Translations under genes and position numbers: made by a program
Source of the DNA: Phormidium tanganyikae FI6-MK23
GTDB taxonomy: Bacteria; Cyanobacteriota; Cyanobacteriia; Leptolyngbyales; Leptolyngbyaceae
Assembly: GCA_019359175.1 (NCBI GenBank)
Contig: JAHHHU010000010.1
Span: 1 to 64,000, forward strand
DNA length: 64,000 nucleotides
Direction: 5' to 3'
Part shown: positions 8,844 to 17,312 of the stretch, in pieces
Layout: each line of letters begins with the position of its first letter
Numbering within the stretch: position 1 is the first letter of the stretch
Notes under the pieces: model-generated
The model's database searches: none
Told to the model about the DNA's origin: nothing
Seen by the model: the letters and a program-made list of their open reading frames with translations, nothing else

Positions 8844-8867
8844 TACAGAACAAATCTGTACATTATA
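8844..8867 (-). promoter_or_regulatory. gntR promoter -10 with overlapping palindromic operator
   Basis: On the minus strand TATAAT lies at 8867-8862. Immediately downstream TACAGA (8844-8849) and TCTGTA (8855-8860) form a 6+5+6 inverted repeat that would cover the transcription start. Upstream is a direct repeat TTTGCCCAC TTTGCCCAC at about 8869-8886, which could be a second protein site. A GntR dimer binding here would block its own promoter. Confidence 0.5.
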
Positions 8868-9236
8868 ATTTGCCCACTTTGCCCACTATTTTAGGTGACA
8901 CAGTAGGCAGTAAGTTGGGTATTTTTTCGGGCTTGTAATTTAGCTACTTAGGTCGTTCAGTAATATCTCTGAATTCCCTAAATTCTTCTAAACCCCTGCT
9001 TTCTACAATTCTCAACAATCTCACCGACTCTGATAGCAACAGTATAACCCGTAGATTTTCGATTGCCATTTTAGAGCGTTTGTGGTGATCCGATCGACAA
9101 TTCTCCATTCGCAATCCGTACCCAATTCGCCACTGATCTTTTTGCAGGTTTGCAACTCATAATCCTTTAGATCAGTGGATTTTGAATTCGTGTTTCGTTC
9201 ACAATACAAAATGTTGCGTATTGAGATTGAGCGATC
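8868..9236. other. Divergent spacer between gntR and the hydrolase gene
   Basis: No gene is seen. Apart from the gntR promoter elements at the left edge, the rest is AT-rich and featureless to me. A long minus-strand frame covering 9021-9605 is the shadow of the hydrolase gene and lacks family resemblance. Confidence 0.35.
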
Positions 9237-9950
9237 GTGAATTCCTCCTGGATCAAACTTCCGAATGGTTCTCTCGAAATCGATGCCTTTCTGACGGAAC
9301 CGGATGCTTCCGATCGTGGGGCTGTTATTGTGATTCAAGAAATCTTTGGTGTCAACTTGCATATCCAAGATGTGACAAAGCGATTGGCGCAGGAAGGGTA
9401 TGTCGCGATCGCGCCTGCCATTTTTCAGCGCACTGCTCCTGAATTTGAGGTGGGATATAGCCAGGAAGAAGCCAAACTTGGACGATCGCACAAAGACCAA
9501 ACGACAGCGGATCAATTGTTGAGTGATCTTAAAGTGACGATCGCATTTCTTCGAGCGAAAGGGTTTAGCGAAGTCGGTGCGATCGGCTTTTGTTTCGGGG
9601 GTCACGTCGCGTATTTAGCGGCAACGCTGCCAGAAATTAAGGCGACCGCTTCATTTTACGGTGCGGGAATTGCGACGATGACTCCGGGCGGTGGAGAACC
9701 GACGATCGCGCGAACTCCAGAGATTCGAGGAACGCTGTTTGCTTTTTTTGGTACGCAAGATCCGCTGATTTCGATCGAGGAAATCGATCAAGTTGAAGCC
9801 GCGCTTGAAAAAAATCACATCGATTATCGTCTGTTTCGCTATCCAGCAGGGCATGGATTTTTTTGTGAGCAGCGACCTGATTACAACTCGCTCGCAGCCG
9901 AAGACGCTTGGGAGCAAGTTAAAACGTTATTTTCGGGAATGAAGCACTAA
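9237..9950 (+). CDS. Dienelactone hydrolase family protein
   Basis: This is a cytosolic alpha/beta hydrolase of 237 residues. The nucleophile elbow is GFCFGG with Cys119, Asp175 lies in FGTQDPLI and His206 in PAGHGFF: the Cys-Asp-His triad of dienelactone hydrolases. IVIQEIFGVN near residue 33 carries the Glu that contacts the nucleophile in this family. Cyanobacterial members are of unknown substrate; a carboxymethylenebutenolidase activity should not be assumed. The start is a GTG at 9237, chosen because MNSSWIKLPNG gives the normal N-terminus and no nearby ATG does. It lies 52 bases before the S1-domain gene. Confidence 0.87.
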   Translation: MNSSWIKLPNGSLEIDAFLTEPDASDRGAVIVIQEIFGVNLHIQDVTKRLAQEGYVAIAPAIFQRTAPEFEVGYSQEEAKLGRSHKDQTTADQLLSDLKVTIAFLRAKGFSEVGAIGFCFGGHVAYLAATLPEIKATASFYGAGIATMTPGGGEPTIARTPEIRGTLFAFFGTQDPLISIEEIDQVEAALEKNHIDYRLFRYPAGHGFFCEQRPDYNSLAAEDAWEQVKTLFSGMKH

Positions 9951-10002
9951 AATTGAAAAGCCAGCAAACTGGCACACCGTATTTTTTAGGAATCAAATTG
10001 CA

Positions 10003-10896
10003 ATGCCAGATCGATCGACTGACGCTTCCTTTTCGATGGAAGATTTTGCTAAAGCCCTCGAACAGCACAACTACGAGTTTCAGAAAGGGAAACTGGTGAC
10101 GGGCAAGGCGTTTAGTTACGAAAGTGATGGCGCGTTAGTCGATATCGGCGGGAAGTCTCCGGCGTTTCTCCCGATCGACGAAGCGAGCGTGCGACGAGTG
10201 GCGGATGTATCAACCGTGCTGCCGCTTGATGAAGAACGCGAATTCATCATTGTGCGCGAACAGGATGCAGACGGGCGCGTGACGATTTCTCTGCGTCAGC
10301 TTGAAGTCCGAAAAGTTTGGGAACGTCTCGCCGACTTGCAAGCGACTGATCAGAGTTTGCAAGTTCGCGTGACGGGATCAAATAAAGGTGGCGTGACTGT
10401 GGATGTTCAAGGACTGCGGGGATTTATTCCACGATCGCACTTGGTCGAACGCGAAGATCTTGACGCGCTAAAAGGGCAAACCTTGTCGGCAACGTTTTTG
10501 GAATTGGATCAGGATCGCAACAAAATCGTTTTGTCGAATCGCCTTGCGGCGCGTGCTGCAAACTTCAGCCAGTTAGAAGTCGGTCAGCTTGTCGAAGCGA
10601 AAATCGCCAGTCTGAAACCGTTCGGAGCGTTTGCAGAGTTTGACGGCACAACCGGATTGCTACACATCAATCAGATCAGCAAAAACTATGTTGAATCGCT
10701 CTCTTCACTGCTGCACGTCGGGCAAGTGATTAAAGCGATGATTGTGGATTTGGATGAAGGGCGCGGTCGAATTTCGCTTTCAACGAAGGTGCTAGAAAAT
10801 CATCCGGGAGAAGCGATCGAGGATTTTGCCAAACTGATGGAAGAAGCCGAATCGCGCCAAGAACGCGCTCGAAAGAATCTGGTCGCTCGTGACTAA
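10003..10896 (+). CDS. S1-domain RNA-binding protein (second ribosomal S1-like, Rps1b type)
   Basis: This 297-residue protein has three S1 RNA-binding modules. Module 1 (about 35-105) has KGKLVTGKAFSYESDGALVDIGGKSPAFLP. Module 2 (about 120-185) has VTGSNKGGVTVDVQGLRGFIPRSHL. Module 3 (about 198-265) has VGQLVEAKIASLKPFGAFAEF and GLLHINQIS. Cyanobacteria carry two S1 homologues; the lack of a fourth module and the length fit the shorter Rps1b. It probably binds mRNA during translation initiation. A stem-loop at 10906-10937 follows the gene. Confidence 0.88.
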   Translation: MPDRSTDASFSMEDFAKALEQHNYEFQKGKLVTGKAFSYESDGALVDIGGKSPAFLPIDEASVRRVADVSTVLPLDEEREFIIVREQDADGRVTISLRQLEVRKVWERLADLQATDQSLQVRVTGSNKGGVTVDVQGLRGFIPRSHLVEREDLDALKGQTLSATFLELDQDRNKIVLSNRLAARAANFSQLEVGQLVEAKIASLKPFGAFAEFDGTTGLLHINQISKNYVESLSSLLHVGQVIKAMIVDLDEGRGRISLSTKVLENHPGEAIEDFAKLMEEAESRQERARKNLVARD

Positions 10897-10905
10897 TTTC
10901 CGGTT

Positions 10906-10937
10906 CAAAACCTTCGTCGAAAGCGAAAGAGGTTTTG
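10906..10937 (+). terminator. Stem-loop after the S1 gene
   Basis: CAAAACCT (10906-10913) pairs with AGGTTTTG (10930-10937), with an inner TTCG/CGAA pairing. There is no T tract, so it may be a weak terminator or an RNA-stability element before the lyase-like gene. Confidence 0.45.
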
Positions 10938-10981
10938 GGATAAAATCGCTTTGATTGCCCTGCTTACTGCTCAAAACCGTC

Positions 10982-11584
10982 ATGCTGGATTTTCAAGAAT
11001 TTTTCAACGCTTGCTCTGGACTCTGGAAAACTGAGCGAATTTATCACTACATGGAAAACGGTGAGATCGAACGCTCTTACACGGAATTTCAGGTAAATCC
11101 GCTGACAGACGACGAGAAAGATAAGCTCTTGATGCCAAATGACAACTTGCAGGTCAATCGAAGCGTGGATGTGATTTTTCCAGGATTCTCGATCGCATTT
11201 GATACCGTTTCGGAAACAGGCGATCGGGTTTCGATGAGTCTCACGGCGCTGTTTGTGCCGGATAGCGCAGTCAGCCATTCCAACGCGCCAAAATTACCGA
11301 TGCCCGCAGCGGCTGAGGTTCCAGACGATGTGATTCAAGGTTTCTATCTACGTGACGAGGGCTACTCTGAAGGAGGCGCGATCGCGGGACGATTTACGTA
11401 TCAGCCTTCTCGACAAACGCTGGAAATGACGACGCACTATAAGCGTTCAGTGGCAGTCGATCAAATGCGATTCATTTCACCTGATACTCGACTGAGAACG
11501 ATCGTCACTTATCAGCGCCCAGAAGCCGGCCAAATTCCGACGGTGACGACTCTGATCGGGTTTGGGGTAGAGCGGAAAAGTTGA
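10982..11584 (+). CDS. CpcS/CpeS-family phycobiliprotein lyase-like protein
   Basis: This 200-residue protein fits the calycin-fold lyases that attach phycocyanobilin or phycoerythrobilin to Cys-82-type sites. Family-like features are the N-terminus DFQEFFNACSGLWKTERIYH, the central GFYLRDEGYSEGGAIAGRFTY and the C-terminal MRFISPDTRLRTIVTYQR. It is more divergent than canonical CpcS, so it may be one of the extra CpcS-like proteins whose bilin or client is unknown. ATG 10982 is preferred over an upstream in-frame TTG. It is not linked to the apc operon (8 kb away), but its presence fits a phycobilisome-containing cell. Confidence 0.75.
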   Translation: MLDFQEFFNACSGLWKTERIYHYMENGEIERSYTEFQVNPLTDDEKDKLLMPNDNLQVNRSVDVIFPGFSIAFDTVSETGDRVSMSLTALFVPDSAVSHSNAPKLPMPAAAEVPDDVIQGFYLRDEGYSEGGAIAGRFTYQPSRQTLEMTTHYKRSVAVDQMRFISPDTRLRTIVTYQRPEAGQIPTVTTLIGFGVERKS

Positions 11585-11632
11585 ATCGCGGCAGATTTAC
11601 GATCGTGATACGTAGAGCAAGCGCGTTTCGAT

Positions 11633-11832
11633 CCTATCGTGTACACACAAGTCTTTCCTCGCTTCGTTTGGGTCGGCTTCTGCCCCCTAAATCCCCCAAA
11701 TTTGGGGGACTTTGAAATTGAGATTTTGGTGTTCTGGAAATTTCTTCTGCTCAAAGTCCCCCAGAATGGGGGATTTAGGGGGCGAGAGATCTAGGCAATC
11801 ACAGATCAATCAGCTTGTGTGTACACGATAGG
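11633..11832. repeat. Composite palindromic element with 19-bp perfect terminal inverted repeats
   Basis: CCTATCGTGTACACACAAG (11633-11651) is exactly inverted at 11814-11832. Inside lies a second inverted repeat: GCCCCCTAAATCCCCCA at 11682-11698 against its complement at 11767-11783. The interior also carries the tail GCTTCGTTTGGGTCGGCTTC found, in reverse, beside the copy at 36547. The 200-bp structure looks like a MITE-type element or two nested ones between the lyase-like gene and the methyltransferase. No coding sequence is inside. Confidence 0.8.
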
Positions 11833-11853
11833 TCTTTTAAGCGAGGGAGTGTA

Positions 11854-12990
11854 TCACTTCCAAAGCGCTTTCACTCGCATCCAAAACTGCCGCAGTTTCC
11901 AAAATTTGCTGCTTTCCATCGCTTGAATCACAGCATCTGCGTGTTGCAATTTATTCTGATAGTTTTGCTGCACCTGAACGCATTCCTGTAATTGATGCTG
12001 TGCTTGATTCAATGTATGTTGCAGTTGATCGAATTGATGCTGCGAATGATTGCGATCGTGTTGAAGCTGATTGAGATTATGTTGAGTCTGACTAAATTCA
12101 TCCTGCAATTGACTACGATCGTATTGCAGTTGATTGAATCGATGCTGCAAATGGTTACGATCATGCTGAATCTGATTGAATTGATGCTGCAAATGATTGA
12201 ATTCATGCCGCAAGTGACTCAATTCGATCTGATTGGAATGTCGATCGCTGCTCAACCGTTTCCACAAGTCGTCTGACATATCCAGATAAAGGGATGCTAG
12301 CGGTTCCTTCACTGCTCGATCTGAACAGATGGCCACAAAGTACATGGGCGCAGGTAAAGCATCCACAGAATTCACAATATTGCTGACATCACCCGAATAC
12401 GCTTTGATCGTTTCGACTTGCGAAGACTCGATCGACATCATCCAAGAACTAACCGCGAGTTTTTGTCCGTAGAGACGCATTTGCTGAAAATAGCGTTTCA
12501 ACAAATCGACTAGCTCTTCGTAATACAACTCCTTGACGTGAAACGGGTTCGCCTGCTTCGGTTCGTCGGAGTAAACCAATCGATTCGGAGAAGAAAGAAT
12601 TAGAATTCCATCCGGTTTCAGAACGCGCTTAATTTCCTGCATCATTTCTTCGTGCTGATCGTGATGCTCGATCGTTTCAAACGAAACCACAACATCGATC
12701 GAAGCATCCGTGATCGGAATTGCACTACAAGAACCCACTAGAAATTTGAGATTCGGGATTTCACCGTAGTGAGATCGAGCATAATCGATCGAGGCTGAAT
12801 CAATATCAACGCCGACGACAGATCCCGCCCGTTTTGCCAAAAGCGCACTTCCATAACCTTCACCAGAAGCGATGTCCAGCACCGATCGTCCCTCTACAAA
12901 ATCAAGGGAGATCGCGTATCGGTGGAGATGCTCGTATTTGATATCTCCACTCAATTGAGGAACAAATCGCTCTCCGGTAAATTCCATCAT
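11854..12990 (-). CDS. Class I SAM methyltransferase with C-terminal heptad-repeat coiled coil
   Basis: Residues about 1-215 are a methyltransferase: SVLDIASGEGYGSALLAKRAG (motif I), VVGVDIDSASI, SFETIEHHDQHEEMM and VLKPDGILILSSPN. Residues about 245-350 are an unusual run of near-identical heptads of the type LQHxFNQ/LQHDRNH, a long coiled coil rich in Gln, His and Asn. The protein ends ESSKFWKLRQFWMRVKALWK, a tail I associate with cyanobacterial glycan-biosynthesis proteins. It heads away from the Wzt/Wzm/GMD genes in the same orientation, so O-methylation of a surface polysaccharide, perhaps chain capping with length control by the coil, is a reasonable inference. Confidence 0.85.
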   Translation of the reverse strand: MMEFTGERFVPQLSGDIKYEHLHRYAISLDFVEGRSVLDIASGEGYGSALLAKRAGSVVGVDIDSASIDYARSHYGEIPNLKFLVGSCSAIPITDASIDVVVSFETIEHHDQHEEMMQEIKRVLKPDGILILSSPNRLVYSDEPKQANPFHVKELYYEELVDLLKRYFQQMRLYGQKLAVSSWMMSIESSQVETIKAYSGDVSNIVNSVDALPAPMYFVAICSDRAVKEPLASLYLDMSDDLWKRLSSDRHSNQIELSHLRHEFNHLQHQFNQIQHDRNHLQHRFNQLQYDRSQLQDEFSQTQHNLNQLQHDRNHSQHQFDQLQHTLNQAQHQLQECVQVQQNYQNKLQHADAVIQAMESSKFWKLRQFWMRVKALWK

Positions 12991-13008
12991 ATTTTTTCTT
13001 GACCGTCG

Positions 13009-13719
13009 CTAGAAATCTTTATCTTTGACTGCTAATAACGCAAAAGCGCTGGGATATTCGATCGCGATAATTCGACATTCTTGGAACCCAGCGAGAATCA
13101 CCTGCCGCCAGGCATCACTGCCATACTCGGTATGAACGAGAAAATCGTTTTGCGCTTCCTGTGAATTCCCATGATAGCTATTGGGTAGCCCTTGTCGAGA
13201 TCGGGTCAGTCGGTCAACCACGATCGGAACGGTAAATGCAAGCACGCCTCCTGGTTTTAGCACCCGATAGCATTCAGCCAAGCCCACCACCGGATCAGGA
13301 ATATGCTCCAGCGTGTCTGAGTGACAAACGATATCAAAGCTAGCATCGGCAAAGGGAAGCGCCATCATATCAATTTCGGGATACGTTTTGATCAGGTGTC
13401 CCGGCAGACTGGCTAGATAGGGCGACAAAGCACCCGCTTCATTCACTTCTAAAACTTTTAGGCGCTGGATTTCAGCTTGCTGGATAAAATCTGTAAAGAG
13501 TCCTGAGAACTGAAAACCGGACATCAAAGCGCGAGCGAGTGCCATCGATCGCAGATTGGAATGACAAACCTGGCAGTAATAGCCCTGCTGACGGTTGATG
13601 TAGTCTACCTCGTGAGGCTGGAGTTGCCACTCTTGAATCAATTCACTCCAAAGAACAGGTGAAAAGACAAGTTGACTCGCTCCACAGCAAATACAGCGAT
13701 CGACGAGAAACCTGGACAT
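13009..13719 (-). CDS. SAM-dependent methyltransferase with N-terminal Cys cluster
   Basis: This 236-residue protein starts with a probable zinc-binding region (DRCICCG near residue 8 and CQVCHSN near 50) followed by a class I methyltransferase core: [37 protein letters not shown] and [17 protein letters not shown]. The layout resembles putative sugar or glycan methyltransferases in exopolysaccharide clusters. It lies 18 bases before the coiled-coil methyltransferase (both minus), so they are probably cotranscribed downstream of wzt. Confidence 0.82.
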   Translation of the reverse strand: MSRFLVDRCICCGASQLVFSPVLWSELIQEWQLQPHEVDYINRQQGYYCQVCHSNLRSMALARALMSGFQFSGLFTDFIQQAEIQRLKVLEVNEAGALSPYLASLPGHLIKTYPEIDMMALPFADASFDIVCHSDTLEHIPDPVVGLAECYRVLKPGGVLAFTVPIVVDRLTRSRQGLPNSYHGNSQEAQNDFLVHTEYGSDAWRQVILAGFQECRIIAIEYPSAFALLAVKDKDF

Positions 13720-13844
13720 AACCTAACGCAGCGCAAGAAGGGACGACTACAGCGAACGATGATGCAAATCCTGATAATACGCAAAGAGAGAAGCGATGGA
13801 CTGCAAATCTCCACCTAGAAGCTTATCACCAATGTTGTTATCTC

Positions 13845-15227
13845 TCATTTCGCGGATTGGGTCGGCGGGTAAATCGTTTCATGTGGAAGGAGAGCAGTGG
13901 GTTTGACATCGTAAGTGATGTTCACCTCGGAAACGCGAAGGATGCCAAATGTGAGACCGATGACACCCGAAACCAGACTAATGGGGCACTGTAGCCAGTC
14001 CAGCATTTCATGATTTTCTTGGCTCCCATCTGCGATCGCGGCTTCTAAGGTGTAATTCCCGCCCTGAATTTCGGGCCAGCGGAGGTGATACTGTATTTTC
14101 AGCGTTTCCCCAGCATCCAAGTGAGGCAGCTTTTGTCCTTGCTGAGTATTGTTAACACCGCTAATCTCAGTTCGCAAGCGATCGTAAACCATGACTCCGA
14201 CGATCGGAGATTGGATCGGATCGAATGCTGCAATCTCGATCGTAATTCGCACGGCATCCCCTGGATAAACAAAGCTCACGGGGTTATCCTGTTGATCCAA
14301 AACCTCAAACCGGATCACTTCTGCTCGTCCAGTGCCAAAGCGCTTCACCTCTAAAAAGCTCTGATACGACTTTCCAGTGAAAGGATTCTGTCGAGATACG
14401 ATCGCGCTTTCTCTTGAGTTGGTTTCGATTTCTGGTTGATCGGTTTCAGCGTCTTTCAGGACTCCTTTTTGATAGGCGTTGATTTGGTCATACATCCACG
14501 CCTGATATTGTCGAGCGATCGACGCAGGTTCTCCGAGCGCCATCATCTTACCGTTGTTCATCCAGAGCGTTTGTGAACAGAGCCGAGTCACCGCCCCAAC
14601 ATCGTGAGAGACAAACAAAATTGTGCCGCCGTGATCTTGAAAGTCTTTGATTTTTGCCATGCAGCGATGCACAAAGACTCCATCTCCAACCGATAACGCT
14701 TCATCGACGATCAAAATCTCCGGATTGACGTTGATTGCCACCGCGAACGCCAATCGCACAAACATCCCGCTGGAATAGGTTTTAACAGGCTGATCGATAA
14801 ATTCTCCAATGTCGGCAAAGGCTGCAATCTCGTCAAACTTTTCGGCAACTTCCGCTTGGCTCAATCCCAAGATTCGACCATTGAAGAAAACATTCTGTCG
14901 CCCTGTGAATTCTGGGTTAAAGCCGCTTCCTAATTCTAGAAGGGCTGAAACTCTGCCTCGTACCGCAACGTTTCCGGCAGTCGGTTGCAGGGTTCCGGCA
15001 ATGATTTGCAGCAAGGTACTTTTGCCAGAGCCGTTTTGCCCAATAATTCCTAGGGTTTCACCGCGATGAACTTCTAGATCAACCGCTTGCAGTGCCCAGA
15101 ATTGTTCGGCGTAGGATTTTCGCGGCAAAAAAAGCTCTTTTAAACGATCGACAGGACGATGATAACGCCGAAAACATTTCGAGATGTCTTCGAGCGAGAT
15201 GACAATATCACTGATGGCTTGTCCCAT
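13845..15227 (-). CDS. wzt: Polysaccharide ABC exporter ATPase with substrate-recognition domain (Wzt)
   Basis: This is the ATPase of an O-antigen/exopolysaccharide exporter, 460 residues. The N-terminal half holds Walker A GQNGSGKST (about 60), signature YSSGM, Walker B ILIVDEALSVGD and the His switch FVSHD. Residues about 270-430 form a Wzt C-terminal beta-sandwich (VIRFEVLDQQDNPVSFVYPGD, LPHLDAGETLKIQYHLRWP, GNYTLEAAIADG). Such a domain in the family recognises a modified non-reducing chain end, so methyltransferases next door could make that cap. It is 52 bases downstream of the permease gene on the same strand. Confidence 0.93.
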   Translation of the reverse strand: MGQAISDIVISLEDISKCFRRYHRPVDRLKELFLPRKSYAEQFWALQAVDLEVHRGETLGIIGQNGSGKSTLLQIIAGTLQPTAGNVAVRGRVSALLELGSGFNPEFTGRQNVFFNGRILGLSQAEVAEKFDEIAAFADIGEFIDQPVKTYSSGMFVRLAFAVAINVNPEILIVDEALSVGDGVFVHRCMAKIKDFQDHGGTILFVSHDVGAVTRLCSQTLWMNNGKMMALGEPASIARQYQAWMYDQINAYQKGVLKDAETDQPEIETNSRESAIVSRQNPFTGKSYQSFLEVKRFGTGRAEVIRFEVLDQQDNPVSFVYPGDAVRITIEIAAFDPIQSPIVGVMVYDRLRTEISGVNNTQQGQKLPHLDAGETLKIQYHLRWPEIQGGNYTLEAAIADGSQENHEMLDWLQCPISLVSGVIGLTFGILRVSEVNITYDVKPTALLPHETIYPPTQSAK

Positions 15228-15279
15228 GATCTACAATCCGTTCCTAATCCACAGTATGCGTGTGCAATCTTTTCACCGC

Positions 15280-16134
15280 TTACAAAACATCTGCAAACGC
15301 AGGACGTAAACGACGATAAACCGAAAACCCGATCGTAAAGACAATCACCGAAACCAGGGATAGCAGTCCCCATTCTGTCCAGTGTTCCATTCTTCCGATC
15401 AGCACGAGATCGCGGTAAAGTTCAACCACGATCGTCATCGGATTCAGCCAAAACACCCAAAATCGCAGTCCCTCTGGAATTGCCGAACTTGGATAAACGA
15501 TCGGAGTCATGTAAAACCATAGATTCAAAATCACCCCGATCGTTTGGGGAATGTCTCTCAAAAACACGGTCAGACCCGCCGCAAGATATCCCAATCCTGC
15601 CGTAAACAACAGTTGTGGAATCCAGACCAAGGGCAAGAGTAAGAGAGTGCCGTGAACCGCTTTTGTCAGAAACGCGACAAACGTGACCAGCAGCATGATG
15701 CCCATCGTACTATCCACAAATGCAGAGCAAATTGGCACGAGGGGCAAGAGCGCGACGGGAAAGACGACCTTTTTGACGAGATTCGTCTGCACCACGATCG
15801 TCGTTGCGGATTGAGCAAATCCAGTCGTAAACGCAATCCAAGGAACCAATCCGGCGAAAATCCAAAGCCCGAACGTAAAGTCATTGGTCGGCAGTCCGCC
15901 CAAACTCAGCTTCACTTTCAGCACGATCGAGAATAAATAGGTATAGACCAGCAGTTGTGCCAGTTGATTCAGCACCGCCCACGCATTCCCTAAGACTGAG
16001 CCTTTGTATCGGGCTGCTAAATCCCGCTGTACTAGGGTTTTGAGAAGATCTAACTTTGTCCACAACGAGTCAGGTACAGGCAGCAACCCAGTGACTTTAC
16101 GGGTTGTTAATTTAATCGGCTTCAGCAAACTCAA
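15280..16134 (-). CDS. wzm: Polysaccharide ABC exporter permease (Wzm)
   Basis: This 284-residue ABC-2 type permease pairs with the adjacent Wzt. The N-terminal amphipathic segment LLKTLVQRDLAARYKGSVLGNAWAVLNQ is the diagnostic Wzm/TagG start, followed by six hydrophobic helices (for example LLVYTYLFSIVLKVKL, ILNLWFYMTPIVYPSSAIP). It would form the inner-membrane pore for undecaprenyl-linked glycan export. It lies upstream of wzt in the minus direction, and gmd lies further upstream, about 95 bases away. Confidence 0.93.
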   Translation of the reverse strand: MSLLKPIKLTTRKVTGLLPVPDSLWTKLDLLKTLVQRDLAARYKGSVLGNAWAVLNQLAQLLVYTYLFSIVLKVKLSLGGLPTNDFTFGLWIFAGLVPWIAFTTGFAQSATTIVVQTNLVKKVVFPVALLPLVPICSAFVDSTMGIMLLVTFVAFLTKAVHGTLLLLPLVWIPQLLFTAGLGYLAAGLTVFLRDIPQTIGVILNLWFYMTPIVYPSSAIPEGLRFWVFWLNPMTIVVELYRDLVLIGRMEHWTEWGLLSLVSVIVFTIGFSVYRRLRPAFADVL

Positions 16135-16228
16135 TGGATCTCCTCAACAAATGAGCGATCGGACATTTCAGTCAGAATATCAGGAGATGTGAGCTTAGAC
16201 TACCAGTAATTGCTTTATCGAGTTCGTC

Positions 16229-17200
16229 TTATAAACTTCGATCGTGCAACGCCTTTAAATCGTGATCGACCATCAGTTCTACGAGATGCTCAAACGAGTA
16301 CTGGGGTTCCCAGTTCAGACCGTGACGAATTTTGTCGATTTTGCCGATTAGTTTGATCGATTCATCTGGACGATAAAACGTTGGATCAATGGAAACATAC
16401 TGCTCCCAATCCAAATCGACACAGCCAAACGCGCATTCGACCAGTTCTCGAACCGAGTGCGTCTCACCGCTAGCAATCACGTAATCATCTGCCTGCTCTT
16501 GCTGCATCATCATCCACATCGCGCGAACGGCATCCCCGGCATAGCACCAATCCCGTTCAGCATCCAAGTTCCCCAGTTTGACTCCGGTTGCCAGTCCTAA
16601 CTTGATTTCTGCCGCTGCACGAGTCACCTTGCGAAAGACGAATTCCGAACCGCGTCGGGGAGATTCGTGCGTGTAGGTAATGCCGCAACAAGCGTAGAGG
16701 TCATACTGTTGGCGATAATTTACCGTCATCCAGTGCGCGTAAGCTTTCGCAACCCCGTAGGGATTTCGAGGACGAAACGCAGTGCGCTCAGTTTGAGGAG
16801 ATTCGTCGGGTTGACCAAAGACCTCACTACTAGAAGCTTGGTAAAAGCGAGCATCGGGTTTGCAGCGTCGAATGGATTCTAGCAGCCGGGAAACGCCGAT
16901 CGCGGTATATTCTGCGGTTAATGCGGGCTGTGTCCAAGAAGTCGGAATGTAGCTTTGGGATGCCAGATTGTAGATTTCATCAGGTTGAGCGTGAGCGATC
17001 GCGTCCATGAGCGAACACTGGTCGAGTAAATCCCCAGAGAGAATCTCAACGGTTCCAGACAGATGGCTGATGCGATCGACGTTGCCAGAACTAGAGCGCC
17101 GCACTAAGCCAAAGACTCGATACCCTTGTGTCAGTAACAGATCAGCGAGATAAGAACCATCCTGTCCGGTAATCCCCGTAATGAGCGCTCTTTTCATCAT
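16229..17200 (-). CDS. gmd: GDP-mannose 4,6-dehydratase
   Basis: This enzyme converts GDP-mannose to GDP-4-keto-6-deoxymannose, the precursor of GDP-fucose, GDP-rhamnose or GDP-perosamine. The product, about 323 residues, has the NADP-binding GITGQDGSYLADLLL, LVRRSSSGN, the catalytic Ser in QASSSEVFG, and the Tyr-Lys pair in NPYGVAKAYAHW. The C-terminal DPTFYRPDES motif is typical. The start MMKRALITG is chosen; an open extension upstream to 17299 has no family similarity. It supplies a deoxyhexose for the glycan exported by the adjacent Wzm/Wzt. Confidence 0.95.
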   Translation of the reverse strand: MMKRALITGITGQDGSYLADLLLTQGYRVFGLVRRSSSGNVDRISHLSGTVEILSGDLLDQCSLMDAIAHAQPDEIYNLASQSYIPTSWTQPALTAEYTAIGVSRLLESIRRCKPDARFYQASSSEVFGQPDESPQTERTAFRPRNPYGVAKAYAHWMTVNYRQQYDLYACCGITYTHESPRRGSEFVFRKVTRAAAEIKLGLATGVKLGNLDAERDWCYAGDAVRAMWMMMQQEQADDYVIASGETHSVRELVECAFGCVDLDWEQYVSIDPTFYRPDESIKLIGKIDKIRHGLNWEPQYSFEHLVELMVDHDLKALHDRSL

Positions 17201-17312
17201 TCCAACCTGTGTATGAATTGATACTTGGAGATTATAGACGACCTCTTCGGTTTTGATACGATCGAGCATTTTCGCCAAGGGTGAGAACGAAAATCTCACT
17301 CTTGATCAATTC

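Noticed and set aside
9021-9605. Minus-strand frame of 194 codons
   Set aside because: It runs opposite to the dienelactone hydrolase gene and has no family motif; shadow frame.
12000-12210. Repeated 21-bp-like units resembling a tandem repeat or CRISPR
   Set aside because: The periodicity is that of heptad codons in the methyltransferase coiled coil; there are no constant repeats with unique spacers.
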